Of a stretch of 64,000 nt of DNA, positions 47,423 to 56,283 are shown piece after piece (within the stretch, counting starts at the first letter, position 1; every line of letters starts with the position of its first letter). Made by a program: the position numbers and the translations under genes. The notes beneath the pieces were generated by a model. The model saw nothing but the letters and a program-made list of their open reading frames with translations, was not told where the DNA came from and searched no databases. Origin of the DNA: Actinomycetota bacterium (GTDB lineage: Bacteria > Actinomycetota > Acidimicrobiia > Acidimicrobiales > Ilumatobacteraceae); the NCBI GenBank assembly GCA_016870215.1, contig VGCD01000009.1:1-64000 (forward strand), read 5' to 3'.

Positions 47423-48322
47423 TCATGTGCCCCTCGTGGTGATGTGCCACTTCCCGACGGCACGCTTTGCGAGCCAACCGAAAAAGAGGAATACCACCAG
47501 ACCTAATGCGCTTGCAAGAAGGATTGCTGCAATCAGCTCTGGCCCCCAGAGCCTTGATCGATAGACGTCGATCTGGGCGCCAATTCCGACGACCCCTCCT
47601 TGGCGGAAATAAAAATCGCCGACCACGGCTCCAATGACCGCGAGACCAGCCGAGATGCGTAGTCCAACAAAGATATTCGGGAGTGCAGCAGGGAATTGCA
47701 ACTTCGTTAGCCGTGTCCAGGAGGATGCTCCTTGGAGAGTGAAGAGTTCGTGCTGGCTTTTGTCTGCAGAGAGAAGTCCGAACAAGGTGTTGCTAACAAT
47801 CGGGAAGATTGAGATGAGCACAACGACGAGAAGCCGTTGATTCATGGTGCCGTCGATGATTGCACGAATAAGTGGGGTGAGGGCCAAGATCGGCGCAGAT
47901 TGAATCGCGACGAGATATGGCCATGTCGCCCGCTCGAGCCAACGACGCGTGCTCATCGCAATGGCAAGTGCCATCCCGACAAGGATTGTGATGATGAGAC
48001 CTATGAGTGCAACTTTCGCTGAATCCCAGAGTGAAAGAAGGATCGGTTGCAGTCCACGCCGTTCACCACCGCGCCACACAAAGAAACCTTCGGAGATGAC
48101 CCGATGGGGTGGCGGAAGTAAGAAGCGCTTATGCGGTGGTAGCAGCACCATCGAGACCAGGTACCACACCCCGATGAAGAGACAGAAGGTGACGAGCGGA
48201 CCGATTAAGTCGGACGCGCGCGACTTATCGGGTGCATCGGGAGCAACATCGTCAAGTCGCGCGCTAGGTGGCGTTGCAGGGTCTAGAGGAACGTGGGCGG
48301 TTGAGCCTTGGAGAATGCTCAT
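47423..48322 (-). CDS. ABC transporter permease, NitT/TauT type
   Basis: A 299-residue BPD_transp_1 permease with about six helices and the EAA-like loop TLQGASSWTRLTKLQFPAALPNIFVGLRISAGLAVIGAVVGDF. ATG 48322 overlaps the ATPase stop (ATGA); a longer frame upstream is antisense noise. The N-terminal 45 residues are a polar cytosolic extension. Confidence 0.88.
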   Translation of the reverse strand: MSILQGSTAHVPLDPATPPSARLDDVAPDAPDKSRASDLIGPLVTFCLFIGVWYLVSMVLLPPHKRFLLPPPHRVISEGFFVWRGGERRGLQPILLSLWDSAKVALIGLIITILVGMALAIAMSTRRWLERATWPYLVAIQSAPILALTPLIRAIIDGTMNQRLLVVVLISIFPIVSNTLFGLLSADKSQHELFTLQGASSWTRLTKLQFPAALPNIFVGLRISAGLAVIGAVVGDFYFRQGGVVGIGAQIDVYRSRLWGPELIAAILLASALGLVVFLFFGWLAKRAVGKWHITTRGT

Positions 48323-49083
48323 TGGTGAGCCCCTCGCAAAGCATGTGATACCTGACCGCAAAGTTCTGCAAATTCCGGCTCATATCGAAGATCGTGCGTT
48401 CGCGGATAGGTGAACGGCACATCGAACACATCGGTGATACGTCCTGGCCTTGAGGACATGACCAAGACTTTCGTGGACATGTACACGGCCTCGGTAATGG
48501 AATGTGTGATGAATAGACCGGCGAAGCCTTCATGTTGAAACAGTCTCAAGAGTTCATCATTGAGACGTTCTCGAGTGATTTCATCAAGTGCGCCGAACGG
48601 TTCGTCAAAGAGGAATACCTTTGGTTTCATCATCAGCGAACGTGCGAGGGATGCGCGCATCTTCATGCCGCCGGACAACTGACGCGGATACTTGTCCTCG
48701 AAACCACTCAGGCCGACGAGTTCGATCGCTTCTGTGCATGCCTTTGCGCGCTCTGCTTTTTCCATTTTGTGAAGTTCGGCGATGAGTTCGACATTGCGCC
48801 GAACTGTTCGCCATGGCATCAGCGTTGCGTCTTGAAACACGAACCCGATCGAGCCACGGTCCACTTCACAATGTCCGCTGGTGTTTTTCTCGAGATTGGA
48901 GGCGATTCGAAGAAGGGTTGATTTTCCGCAACCTGACGGGCCTACAACAGTGACGAACTCACCCGGACGAATGGAGAACGACACGTCGTCCAGAGCGCGA
49001 GTGCCGTCAGGGAATGTCATCGACATGTGATCAAACGACAGCACCGCCCCTGCACTGTTGTTTGTCGAGGGTGCATCGGTCAT
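48319..49083 (-). CDS. ABC transporter ATPase, NitT/TauT type
   Basis: A 254-residue ATPase with Walker A GPSGCGKST, Q-loop FVFQDATLMPW, signature LSGGMKMRASLARSL, Walker B VFLFDEPFGALD and switch His in FITHSITEAVYM, typical of SsuB/TauB/ThiZ proteins. ATG 49083 follows GGAGGG. It heads the three-gene transport unit, 98 bases downstream of the amidohydrolase gene on the same strand. Confidence 0.9.
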   Translation of the reverse strand: MTDAPSTNNSAGAVLSFDHMSMTFPDGTRALDDVSFSIRPGEFVTVVGPSGCGKSTLLRIASNLEKNTSGHCEVDRGSIGFVFQDATLMPWRTVRRNVELIAELHKMEKAERAKACTEAIELVGLSGFEDKYPRQLSGGMKMRASLARSLMMKPKVFLFDEPFGALDEITRERLNDELLRLFQHEGFAGLFITHSITEAVYMSTKVLVMSSRPGRITDVFDVPFTYPRTHDLRYEPEFAELCGQVSHALRGAHQ

Positions 49084-49181
49084 ATTCCCTCCATCGAGAA
49101 TCACCGCACTCGCACCTCCCACCGCACGCACACTAGAAGAGCCATGCGTCGTGAAAGTGTCGAATGTGTTTACTTTCTGTT

Positions 49182-50408
49182 TCAGAGTCTGCTGTGTAAA
49201 CGTTGCCCGTGACGAATGACGACTCGTTCGGTGGTTTGCATGGCAACAGCCTCCCGAAGACCTTGTGCCCGAACGAGAACGAAGTTGGCCGGATCACCAA
49301 CAGAGATATCCACAGGCTGATGTCCTACGGCACGTTGAGCATTGGAGGTGACTGCTTGAAAGGCCTCGTCGATGAGGACGTGTCCTGCGAGAACAAGGAA
49401 AGCGGCGGTCTCGAGGGGGTCGCCCTTGCCGAGCGGATTGAACGGATCCTGCAAGTTGTCTCCGCCTGCTGCGACATTCACGCCGTGCTTTCTCAAGAGT
49501 GCGACAGGAGTGAGACCCCGGGGCATCTGTGAGCTTCGATCCCGTCCCTGGAGGTACAGGTTGGTCAGGGGAAGTGTGATGACACTGATGTTTGTCTCCG
49601 CAACCTTCTCGGCAACGCGATGCTGGATGTCCTCCCCGTGGGAGCCGAGCGAGACGCAATGACTAGCTGCTATCGCGATTGTTGACCCGGTCGAGAGCTT
49701 GAGATCAGCGCAGCGCTCAAGGTCGTATGAATCGGGCCTGGTGTTCTCATCGGCATGCAGATCAAGGGGTACACCGGATTCGCTGGCGAGCTCAAAAAGA
49801 AATTGAAGAGCCTCGGCAGGTTCGTCATCCAGATGCGGGCAACCACCGATGACGTCGACACCAGCGTCGATGGCTGCTCGCGCCAATGCGCGATTGTCGG
49901 CTCCGTTCGTGCCCGACAGCGGCCACCCGACGAGTGCCGCCACCTGCATGTCAATGAGAGATGCACTGCGCTGTTTCACTTCGAGGAGTGCTTCGACGTT
50001 TCTCAGACCGGAATCAACTGTGGTGTCAGCGTGAGAGCGAACAAGTTGTACGCCGCGTGCCGACAACAAGCGTGCCGCACGTTCTGCACGCTCGAGGGTG
50101 TCGTCGTATGTGAGACTCTCTCGTGCGGCTTCGATGCCGTGAATAGCGCCCATCAAATCTCCAGTGAGATTGTCAATTCGTTCAGACAGGTACGCCTTAT
50201 CTAGATGGGCGTGCGGTTCGACTAGCGGTGGAAGTGCCAGAAACTCACGTCCGTCAATGACTCCGTCACGACGACGCGAATCAAGGGGAGTTGAGGGCTT
50301 GATCTCGACGATGATTCCATCAGACATGGCAATGTCGACGAAATCTCCTGAAATCAATCTGGCGCCGTGAACAATGTTGTTGGCGCTTGAGTTTGGCTTC
50401 GAGCTCAC
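49182..50408 (-). CDS. Amidohydrolase, cytosine deaminase-like
   Basis: A 408-residue amidohydrolase-superfamily enzyme of the cytosine deaminase group. Metal-site motifs are EPHAHLDKAY, LVRSHADTT, LDLHADENT and AASHCVSL, and GGDNLQDPFNPLG carries the late catalytic Asp. The substrate may be cytosine, creatinine or another cyclic amidine or amide. GTG 50408 overlaps the GDPD stop (GTGA); the longer frame from 50447 is not needed. It precedes the ABC transporter on the same strand, suggesting import and hydrolysis of one compound. Confidence 0.83.
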   Translation of the reverse strand: MSSKPNSSANNIVHGARLISGDFVDIAMSDGIIVEIKPSTPLDSRRRDGVIDGREFLALPPLVEPHAHLDKAYLSERIDNLTGDLMGAIHGIEAARESLTYDDTLERAERAARLLSARGVQLVRSHADTTVDSGLRNVEALLEVKQRSASLIDMQVAALVGWPLSGTNGADNRALARAAIDAGVDVIGGCPHLDDEPAEALQFLFELASESGVPLDLHADENTRPDSYDLERCADLKLSTGSTIAIAASHCVSLGSHGEDIQHRVAEKVAETNISVITLPLTNLYLQGRDRSSQMPRGLTPVALLRKHGVNVAAGGDNLQDPFNPLGKGDPLETAAFLVLAGHVLIDEAFQAVTSNAQRAVGHQPVDISVGDPANFVLVRAQGLREAVAMQTTERVVIRHGQRLHSRL

Positions 50409-51199
50409 GTCGAAGCCGAGTCGTTCGGATAACCGGTGTTCGGCCACATGTTCCGTGCTGTCAGTACATCATGGAGCGCACGAGTGTCGTCACTCATGAT
50501 GCCGTCAACACCAAGGTCGATGAGACGAGCAATTTCCTGAGGATCATCAACTGTCCACACATGGACCAGAAGTCCCACCCGATGCGCTGTCTCAATAAAT
50601 CGCTTCGTGACCAGCGGAAGGGGACCCTGTTTGATTGGAACTTGCGCCACGTGAGCACTCAATCGTGATGCGAGTCGATCGTAGGATGTTGTAGCCGCAA
50701 GCAGCCGCGCAACTCCGCGTGGCCCGAGTGATGTACATACATCATCGCCTAAGGACGAGCGGATCTGACCGAGTCGCTTGTCGCTGAAAGACCCCACACA
50801 GATCCGTTCAAGAACATTTGTGCGTCGAAGTAATCCGATCAATGGATCAACGACCGCATCTGATTTACAGTCAATGTTGATTCTTGCGGATGGCCAAGTT
50901 GAGAGAATCTCCTCCAGAAGTGGAACATTGTGTGCCCCGTTTACACGGATGTCTTTCAGCTCTGACCAAGTCACATCCTCGATTCGAGCGTTTACACCGC
51001 AAGTACGACTGAGATCCTCGTCGTGGAATGCGACGACTACTCCGTCGGCCGTCAGATGAACATCGGTCTCCAAGTAGACATAACCAAGGTCGATTGCGTC
51101 TTGAAAAGCTGCCATCGTGTTCTCAGGGGCGCTTCCAACACCCCCACGATGTGCAAAGGCATGAAAGTGAGGCCAGTCAAGATACGGATGAGACGCCAT
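50405..51199 (-). CDS. Glycerophosphodiester phosphodiesterase
   Basis: A 264-residue GDPD TIM barrel releasing glycerol-3-phosphate from glycerophosphodiesters. The catalytic AHRGGVGSAPENTMAAF, ETDVHLTADGVVVAFHDEDLSRT and NIDCK motifs are present, and VHVWTVDDPQEIARLIDLGVDGIMSD is the usual C-terminal end. No signal peptide is seen, so it is probably cytosolic. ATG 51199 is preferred over ATG 51241, which overlaps the acyl-CoA synthetase gene. Confidence 0.9.
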   Translation of the reverse strand: MASHPYLDWPHFHAFAHRGGVGSAPENTMAAFQDAIDLGYVYLETDVHLTADGVVVAFHDEDLSRTCGVNARIEDVTWSELKDIRVNGAHNVPLLEEILSTWPSARINIDCKSDAVVDPLIGLLRRTNVLERICVGSFSDKRLGQIRSSLGDDVCTSLGPRGVARLLAATTSYDRLASRLSAHVAQVPIKQGPLPLVTKRFIETAHRVGLLVHVWTVDDPQEIARLIDLGVDGIMSDDTRALHDVLTARNMWPNTGYPNDSAST

Positions 51200-51206
51200 A
51201 CGCGCG

Positions 51207-52793
51207 TCAGATCTTTCGACCAGCGGCAGCCCAGTATTCATCCTTCAACAGACGCTTGTAGAGCTTCCCTGTTGGATGACGGGGTAGTTCTGCTCGAAAG
51301 TCGACGCCTCGTGGACACTTCACATCTGCCAGTTTGCTGCGACAGAAAGCGATGAGTTCCGCAGCAAGTTGGCGAGATTCGTCATCGGAGGCCGGCATGG
51401 TCACTGGTTGAATGACTGCTTTCACTTCTTCACCAAAGTCGTCATTGGGCACACCGAAGACTGCGACGTCAACGACTTTCGGATGCTGAATCAGTACGTT
51501 CTCGGCTTCCTGCGGATAGATGTTCACGCCGCCCGAGATGATCATGAAGGCCTTGCGGTCGGTTAGGTACAAGAAGTTGTCAGCGTCGAGGTATCCGACA
51601 TCACCGAGAGTCGACCATCCTCGTCCCTTTGGATCTCGAGAGTTCTTCGTCTTCTCCGGATCGTTGTGGTACTCGAAAGGTGCAGCGCCTTCGAAATACA
51701 CGGTGCCAGATTCTCCTGAGGGAACTTCATTTCCTTCATCGTCGCAAATGTGCACGATGCCCTGTATTGCAGTGCCGACCGTACCGGGATGCGCCAACCA
51801 CTGCTCAGAATTGCAATATACGAACCCATTTGCTTCGGAACCGGCGTAGTACTCGTGAATGATGGGGCCCCACCATTCGATCATTTGTTTCTTTGTCTCG
51901 ACGGGGCATGGAGCTGCGGCATGAATTGCACAAGTCAGAGATGACATGTCATAGCGACGACGTGTGTCGTCTGGAAGTTTCAGCATTCGCACAAACATTG
52001 TGGGAACCACTTGTGTATGCGTCGCCTTGTACCTCTCGACCGATGACAAGAAGACTTCAGCGTCGAAGTGCTGCATGACCACAGTGGTGCCACCAAGTGC
52101 AGTCACCGCGATATTGAATCGCAGGGGAGCAGCGTGGTACATCGGTGCTGGTGACAGATACACCATGTCCGAAGTGAAGCCGAAGAGGAATTGACCAATG
52201 AGGGTCAGGCCTGCAAATTGTTCAATGGGGGAACCCTCGAGATCGCGACTGATTCCTTTTGGCATGCCGGTTGTTCCGCTCGAATACAGCATGTCTTGGC
52301 CATTCACCATCGACGGAAGTGGCGTGGTTGATGCACTGTCCACGACATTTTCGTAACTGTCGTAACCCGGTACTGTGCCATCGAGCATGAGGCGAAGCGA
52401 GACGCCGGGTGTGCCTTCGATGATTTCGGTCGCTTGCTCTGCTTTGTACTTGGAGGTGATGAATGCTTTTGCGCCGCAGTCATTGATGATGTACTCGAGC
52501 TCGTCCTTGGTGAGACGACTCGAGCAAGCGGTGTATATGAGCCCTGCGTAATGGCATCCCCACGTGACTTCGAGGTATCGGCGGTGGTTCTCCATGCAAT
52601 ACGCAACATGGTCGCCCACCTGGAGCCCTGATGACCTGAGCACATTGCTGAGACGTACTGCGGACTCGTGGAGTTCTTTGTACGTGACAATCTCGCCGGT
52701 CTCCGCGATGATAACGGCGGGCTTGTCTGGGTGGGTCACTGCATGGTCTGCGGGATACATGGAGCGAAAGTTATACGACGATACGGTTGCCAT
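51207..52793 (-). CDS. Acyl-CoA synthetase (AMP-forming)
   Basis: A 528-residue ANL-superfamily ligase. The phosphate loop is LYSSGTTGMPKGI, with YYAGSEANGF, GWSTLGDVGYLDADNFLYLTDR and the C-terminal acyl-adenylate Lys in HPTGKLYKRLL. It activates a carboxylic acid to its CoA thioester; chain type is not readable. With the acyl-CoA dehydrogenase at 53563 and the dead hydratase it points to fatty or aromatic acid breakdown. ATG 52793 is only nine bases from the divergent ATG 52803. Confidence 0.9.
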   Translation of the reverse strand: MATVSSYNFRSMYPADHAVTHPDKPAVIIAETGEIVTYKELHESAVRLSNVLRSSGLQVGDHVAYCMENHRRYLEVTWGCHYAGLIYTACSSRLTKDELEYIINDCGAKAFITSKYKAEQATEIIEGTPGVSLRLMLDGTVPGYDSYENVVDSASTTPLPSMVNGQDMLYSSGTTGMPKGISRDLEGSPIEQFAGLTLIGQFLFGFTSDMVYLSPAPMYHAAPLRFNIAVTALGGTTVVMQHFDAEVFLSSVERYKATHTQVVPTMFVRMLKLPDDTRRRYDMSSLTCAIHAAAPCPVETKKQMIEWWGPIIHEYYAGSEANGFVYCNSEQWLAHPGTVGTAIQGIVHICDDEGNEVPSGESGTVYFEGAAPFEYHNDPEKTKNSRDPKGRGWSTLGDVGYLDADNFLYLTDRKAFMIISGGVNIYPQEAENVLIQHPKVVDVAVFGVPNDDFGEEVKAVIQPVTMPASDDESRQLAAELIAFCRSKLADVKCPRGVDFRAELPRHPTGKLYKRLLKDEYWAAAGRKI

Positions 52794-52802
52794 GTGGAGC
52801 CG

Positions 52803-53504
52803 ATGAGCGTGTTTCGTGAGTTGGTTGGTGAAGACCGTTCCCTGTACGCCTTGCAACCTGGCAAAAGTGTTGAAACAACCCTCGAATTGCTGTTGTGTAT
52901 CGAGGCGCACTGCCGCCCTCGCGGCGATTGGCGAAGTATCAAAGAGACGCTCGCTACTCTGGCGAACGACTGTTCAACGGCTGGTGCCGGCGCCGATAGC
53001 AGAGACGTGCTGCGGTGGCTGTTCGAAGAAGCCGCGTTCGCTGGGAATCGAAATCAGTATGGTGCATCCTCGAACTCAATGCTTTCCGAGGTGTTACATA
53101 CTCGCCGCGGGATTCCGATCAGCTTGTGCGTGATTGCGCAATCCGTCCTGTCAGATCATGGTTTTGAAAGCCACCTCATAGGACTTCCAGGCCATGTTGT
53201 GCTCGGACTGGGTGACAGCGCTAGTGAGGGCTTTGTCGATTGTTTCAATTCCGGCAGACGTCTCACCCACGATCAGTGTGTTGCGATGGCCGCTGTTGCC
53301 GGGCTATCGAGCATTGCGGAAACGCTGAAGCCGATGGCACCTGCGCTGGTAGCTCTACGCACGCTGAACAATCTGCTGAATTCATTCGAGAGTGAAAGGG
53401 ATGCCGCTGGTCTAGCCAGAGCGGCTGCGCTTCGTTTGACCGTACCGTTTCTCGGGCCCGACGATGTGCAGTCGACGATGGCTTTATTGGCGCACACCAA
53501 CTGA
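52803..53504 (+). CDS. SirB1/transglutaminase-like protein
   Basis: A 233-residue protein with a Transglut_core2 (SirB1 N-terminal) domain: NSMLSEVLHTRRGIPISLCVIAQSVL, then ESHLIGLPGHVVLGLG and FVDCFNSGRRLT, ending in a helical segment (LRTLNNLLNSFESERDAAGLARAA) resembling TPR-like C-termini of the family. Function is not established. ATG 52803 has GGAG three bases upstream; the in-frame extension before it is antisense to the acyl-CoA synthetase gene. Confidence 0.8.
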   Translation: MSVFRELVGEDRSLYALQPGKSVETTLELLLCIEAHCRPRGDWRSIKETLATLANDCSTAGAGADSRDVLRWLFEEAAFAGNRNQYGASSNSMLSEVLHTRRGIPISLCVIAQSVLSDHGFESHLIGLPGHVVLGLGDSASEGFVDCFNSGRRLTHDQCVAMAAVAGLSSIAETLKPMAPALVALRTLNNLLNSFESERDAAGLARAAALRLTVPFLGPDDVQSTMALLAHTN

Positions 53505-53562
53505 CCAGCCGGCCTCTGGGTACTACTGTCACAACCGCATCGATGTGAAGACACGAGGAGAG

Positions 53563-54777
53563 ATGATGGCAGCGACCCAAGTAACGAACACGCCTTCAAC
53601 GGAAGAGTCACAAATCCACGGATTGATCGACGAACTCCTCGCTCAGCATTCACCTACGAAGGTGTCACCACGGGAGTTCTTGGGTGCTCAGTACGACGCT
53701 GGGCTTGCCTGGGTTCACTTTCCAGTTGGTTTCGGAGGCTTGGGACTGTCGCCAAAGCATCAGCGCGTCATTAACGAGCGTCTCTTCGCTGCCGGTGCAC
53801 CTAACCCGCAAGCACGGAATCCCATCGGACATGGCATGTGTGCACCAACAGTTGTCGAGTGGGGAAGTGACGCGCAACGTAGTCGTTATCTTCGACCGCT
53901 TTTCACCGGAGAGGAAGTGTGGTGTCAGTTGTTCTCAGAGCCAGGATCCGGTTCGGACTTTGCGGGATTGTCGGCTCGTGGTGTGAGGGATGGAGACGAG
54001 TGGATCTGCAACGGACAGAAAGTGTGGACGACACTTGCCCATCTGGCGAAGTGGGGATTGCTAGTCGTTCGCACTGACACCGAAGCAGTGAAGCACGCCG
54101 GACTCACCGCTTTCGTTGTCGATATGGAAGCCCCGGGAGTGGAAGTTCGACCGCTGCGGCAGATGACTGGTGAAGCGGAATTCAACGAGGTGTATTTCAC
54201 CGATGTGCGCATTGACGAGCACGAGATGCTCGGCAATGCAGGCGATGGTTGGAGGGTGAGTCTCACCACATTGATGAACGAACGCGTGTCAATCGGTGGA
54301 ACGACACCTCCGCGGGGATCCGGGCCAATTGGTCAGGCGGTGAAAAAGTGGCATGAGTTGTCAGGCGATGTACACACAGTTGTGAAGCGTGACGAGCTTG
54401 CAAGGCTTTGGATTCGTGCGGAAGTTCTGCGTCTCACAAATATCCGTGCATCACAGATGCGAAAAGCTGGCGTCCCCGGACCCGAAGGTTCAATTGGGAA
54501 AATGGCGAGTGCCGACCTCAACAAAGATATCTATGAGTTCGTGGTTGACATGTTGGGACCAGAGGGTCAGCTATATGGAAGCTATGAAATGATCCGTCCG
54601 GAGATGGCGATGGGTTTCGATTCTTTTCAGAAAGCATTCCTTCGTGCGCGTGCCAACTCAATCGAAGGTGGAACGACCGAAGTGATGAAGAACATCCTCG
54701 GTGAGCGCGTTCTCGGCTTACCAGGTGATGTTCGCGTAGACCGCGAGGTGCCGTGGAGCCAGGTTCCTAGAAACTGA
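53563..54777 (+). CDS. Acyl-CoA dehydrogenase
   Basis: A 404-residue FAD flavoprotein oxidising acyl-CoA at the alpha-beta bond. The FAD loop CQLFSEPGSGSDFAGL and KVWTTLAHLAKWGLLVVRT, and the C-terminal SIEGGTTEVMKNILGERVLGLP are typical. The start is ATG 53563 or 53566, both served by GAGGAG just upstream. It follows the SirB1-like gene by 58 bases that contain a TACTGT -10-like box at 53524-53529. Confidence 0.9.
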   Translation: MMAATQVTNTPSTEESQIHGLIDELLAQHSPTKVSPREFLGAQYDAGLAWVHFPVGFGGLGLSPKHQRVINERLFAAGAPNPQARNPIGHGMCAPTVVEWGSDAQRSRYLRPLFTGEEVWCQLFSEPGSGSDFAGLSARGVRDGDEWICNGQKVWTTLAHLAKWGLLVVRTDTEAVKHAGLTAFVVDMEAPGVEVRPLRQMTGEAEFNEVYFTDVRIDEHEMLGNAGDGWRVSLTTLMNERVSIGGTTPPRGSGPIGQAVKKWHELSGDVHTVVKRDELARLWIRAEVLRLTNIRASQMRKAGVPGPEGSIGKMASADLNKDIYEFVVDMLGPEGQLYGSYEMIRPEMAMGFDSFQKAFLRARANSIEGGTTEVMKNILGERVLGLPGDVRVDREVPWSQVPRN

Positions 54778-54807
54778 CGGTAAACGACTCCGGAAGGGCA
54801 ACACTAC

Positions 54808-55212
54808 TCAGGTGCTCAGTAGCACTCCGAGTGCCAAAGCGCCTAGTGAGGCCAGTAATCCGACCGCGCCCCCCAACGCGATGAACAGTCGCTCTTTTGA
54901 CGTCGAATGAATGATCGCTGCAGTGGCAGCCAAAAAGACGAGAATAAGTTTGCCTGCGAGGGTGATTGAGTATGCAGTGCCCTGCTCTGTCGGACTGACT
55001 TGTAGAACTAGTGCGATTCCCGAAACGATGACGACGCCCATTGCGGTCCAGGATGTACGAGCAAATTGACGCGCAACGAGCGGTAGTAGTCCTTCGCTGT
55101 TTTGTCTGATCGTCTTCACGAGTGTTGCGAGTGTGATCTGGCCTCCCACCCAGACGCATACGCCAACAACATGCATAACGAGAAAGAACCATTTGATCGT
55201 AGGAGTAATCAT
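54808..55212 (-). CDS. Small CopD-like membrane protein
   Basis: A 134-residue protein with four hydrophobic helices, opening with KWFFLVMHVVGVCVWVGGQITLATL, a pattern seen in CopD/DUF2269-like membrane proteins with a heme- or metal-linked His. Function is unknown. ATG 55212 overlaps the ispH stop (ATGA), so it is translationally coupled to ispH. The longer antisense frame at 54767-55288 is not coding. Confidence 0.75.
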   Translation of the reverse strand: MITPTIKWFFLVMHVVGVCVWVGGQITLATLVKTIRQNSEGLLPLVARQFARTSWTAMGVVIVSGIALVLQVSPTEQGTAYSITLAGKLILVFLAATAAIIHSTSKERLFIALGGAVGLLASLGALALGVLLST

Positions 55213-56243
55213 CTGACAAGTCCTTCCAGCACGGTACTGGCACCAACTGTTCGATCATCCATCTTCGGTGCTGACAAAAAAGATCCACCCACCATGACAG
55301 TGATTGCTTGATCTATCGCGCTCTGAAGATCACGAATGTTGCGCGGCGGAGGAAAGTATTCGTCCTCTTCGGTGACTCGTACCTCGGTCACACCCAAGCG
55401 GGGCATGAGTTTTTTGATAACAGCGGTGACAAGTTCTTCTGGAGCAGAAGCTCCAGCGGTGACCCCAACTGTTCCTGAGAGATCAGTAGGAACTTCGGAT
55501 GCTTCATTGACCCTCAAGACTCTTGGGCATCCGGCTTCAGAGGCGAGCCTTTCTAAAGCTCGAGTGTTTGAGCTGTTCGACGATCCGATGACAATGAAGG
55601 CATCGACATCTGAGGCAATACTCATGAGCGCCGACTGGCGGTTGGTCGTGGCGAAACAAAGATCGCTCCGACCCGGTGTCCATACATCTGGAAACCGACT
55701 ACGAACAGCTACGGCAACTTCTTCCCATTCACGATGCGACAGAGTTGTCTGCGCGAGGAGAGCCAGAGGCCCGGTGCTCATCGGTAACTCTGCAACCATG
55801 GCCGTGTTTTCAACTAGTGAAATCGAATCGGGGGCAACAGCCATTGTTCCGACCGCTTCTTCGTGACCTTCGTGGCCGACATACACGATGTGGAAACCTT
55901 TGCCAGCACGTACCTTCACTTCGTGATGCACCTTGGTCACGAGTGGACAGACCGCATCCACCACGTAGCTACCTCGTCGTCGCGCCTCGGCAACTACTTC
56001 AGGGGCTGAGCCATGGGCGGACAACATGATGGGGAAGCCAGGCGGCACAGAGGAGATGTCGTCGACAAAGATGACCCCAAGTGCAGCGAATCGATCAACA
56101 ACAACTTTGTTATGGACGATCTCGTGATAGCAGTAGATGGGTGCTTCGAAAGCGCGAACCATCCAGGCGAGTGCCTTGATTGCCATTTCAACACCGGCAC
56201 AAAAACCGCGCGGAGACGCGAGCAACACTCTCTCTACGGCCAT
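55209..56243 (-). CDS. ispH: 4-hydroxy-3-methylbut-2-enyl diphosphate reductase
   Basis: A 344-residue [4Fe-4S] enzyme of the last MEP-pathway step, giving IPP and DMAPP. The three cluster cysteines sit in PRGFCAGV (Cys15), DAVCPLVTKVH and DLCFATTNRQ; YHEIVHNK and SAHGSAP are active-site motifs. A TAGCCT box six bases before ATG 56243 suggests a leaderless mRNA. It supplies precursors that include decaprenyl phosphate used by the envelope genes in this window. Confidence 0.96.
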   Translation of the reverse strand: MAVERVLLASPRGFCAGVEMAIKALAWMVRAFEAPIYCYHEIVHNKVVVDRFAALGVIFVDDISSVPPGFPIMLSAHGSAPEVVAEARRRGSYVVDAVCPLVTKVHHEVKVRAGKGFHIVYVGHEGHEEAVGTMAVAPDSISLVENTAMVAELPMSTGPLALLAQTTLSHREWEEVAVAVRSRFPDVWTPGRSDLCFATTNRQSALMSIASDVDAFIVIGSSNSSNTRALERLASEAGCPRVLRVNEASEVPTDLSGTVGVTAGASAPEELVTAVIKKLMPRLGVTEVRVTEEDEYFPPPRNIRDLQSAIDQAITVMVGGSFLSAPKMDDRTVGASTVLEGLVR

Positions 56244-56249
56244 GAGGAC

Positions 56250-56255
56250 AGGCTA
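56250..56255 (-). promoter_or_regulatory. Leaderless-type -10 box (TAGCCT) for ispH
   Basis: TAGCCT on the minus strand with six bases to the ispH ATG at 56243. A second TAGCCT in the opposite direction lies 15 bases away. Confidence 0.5.
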
Positions 56256-56269
56256 GCGAGGGGCACCGA

Positions 56270-56275
56270 TAGCCT
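56270..56275 (+). promoter_or_regulatory. Leaderless-type -10 box (TAGCCT) for the DUF512 gene
   Basis: TAGCCT with eight bases to GTG 56284. Together with the ispH box it forms a back-to-back promoter pair in the 40-base gap between the two start codons. Confidence 0.45.
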
Positions 56276-56283
56276 GCAGTTGC

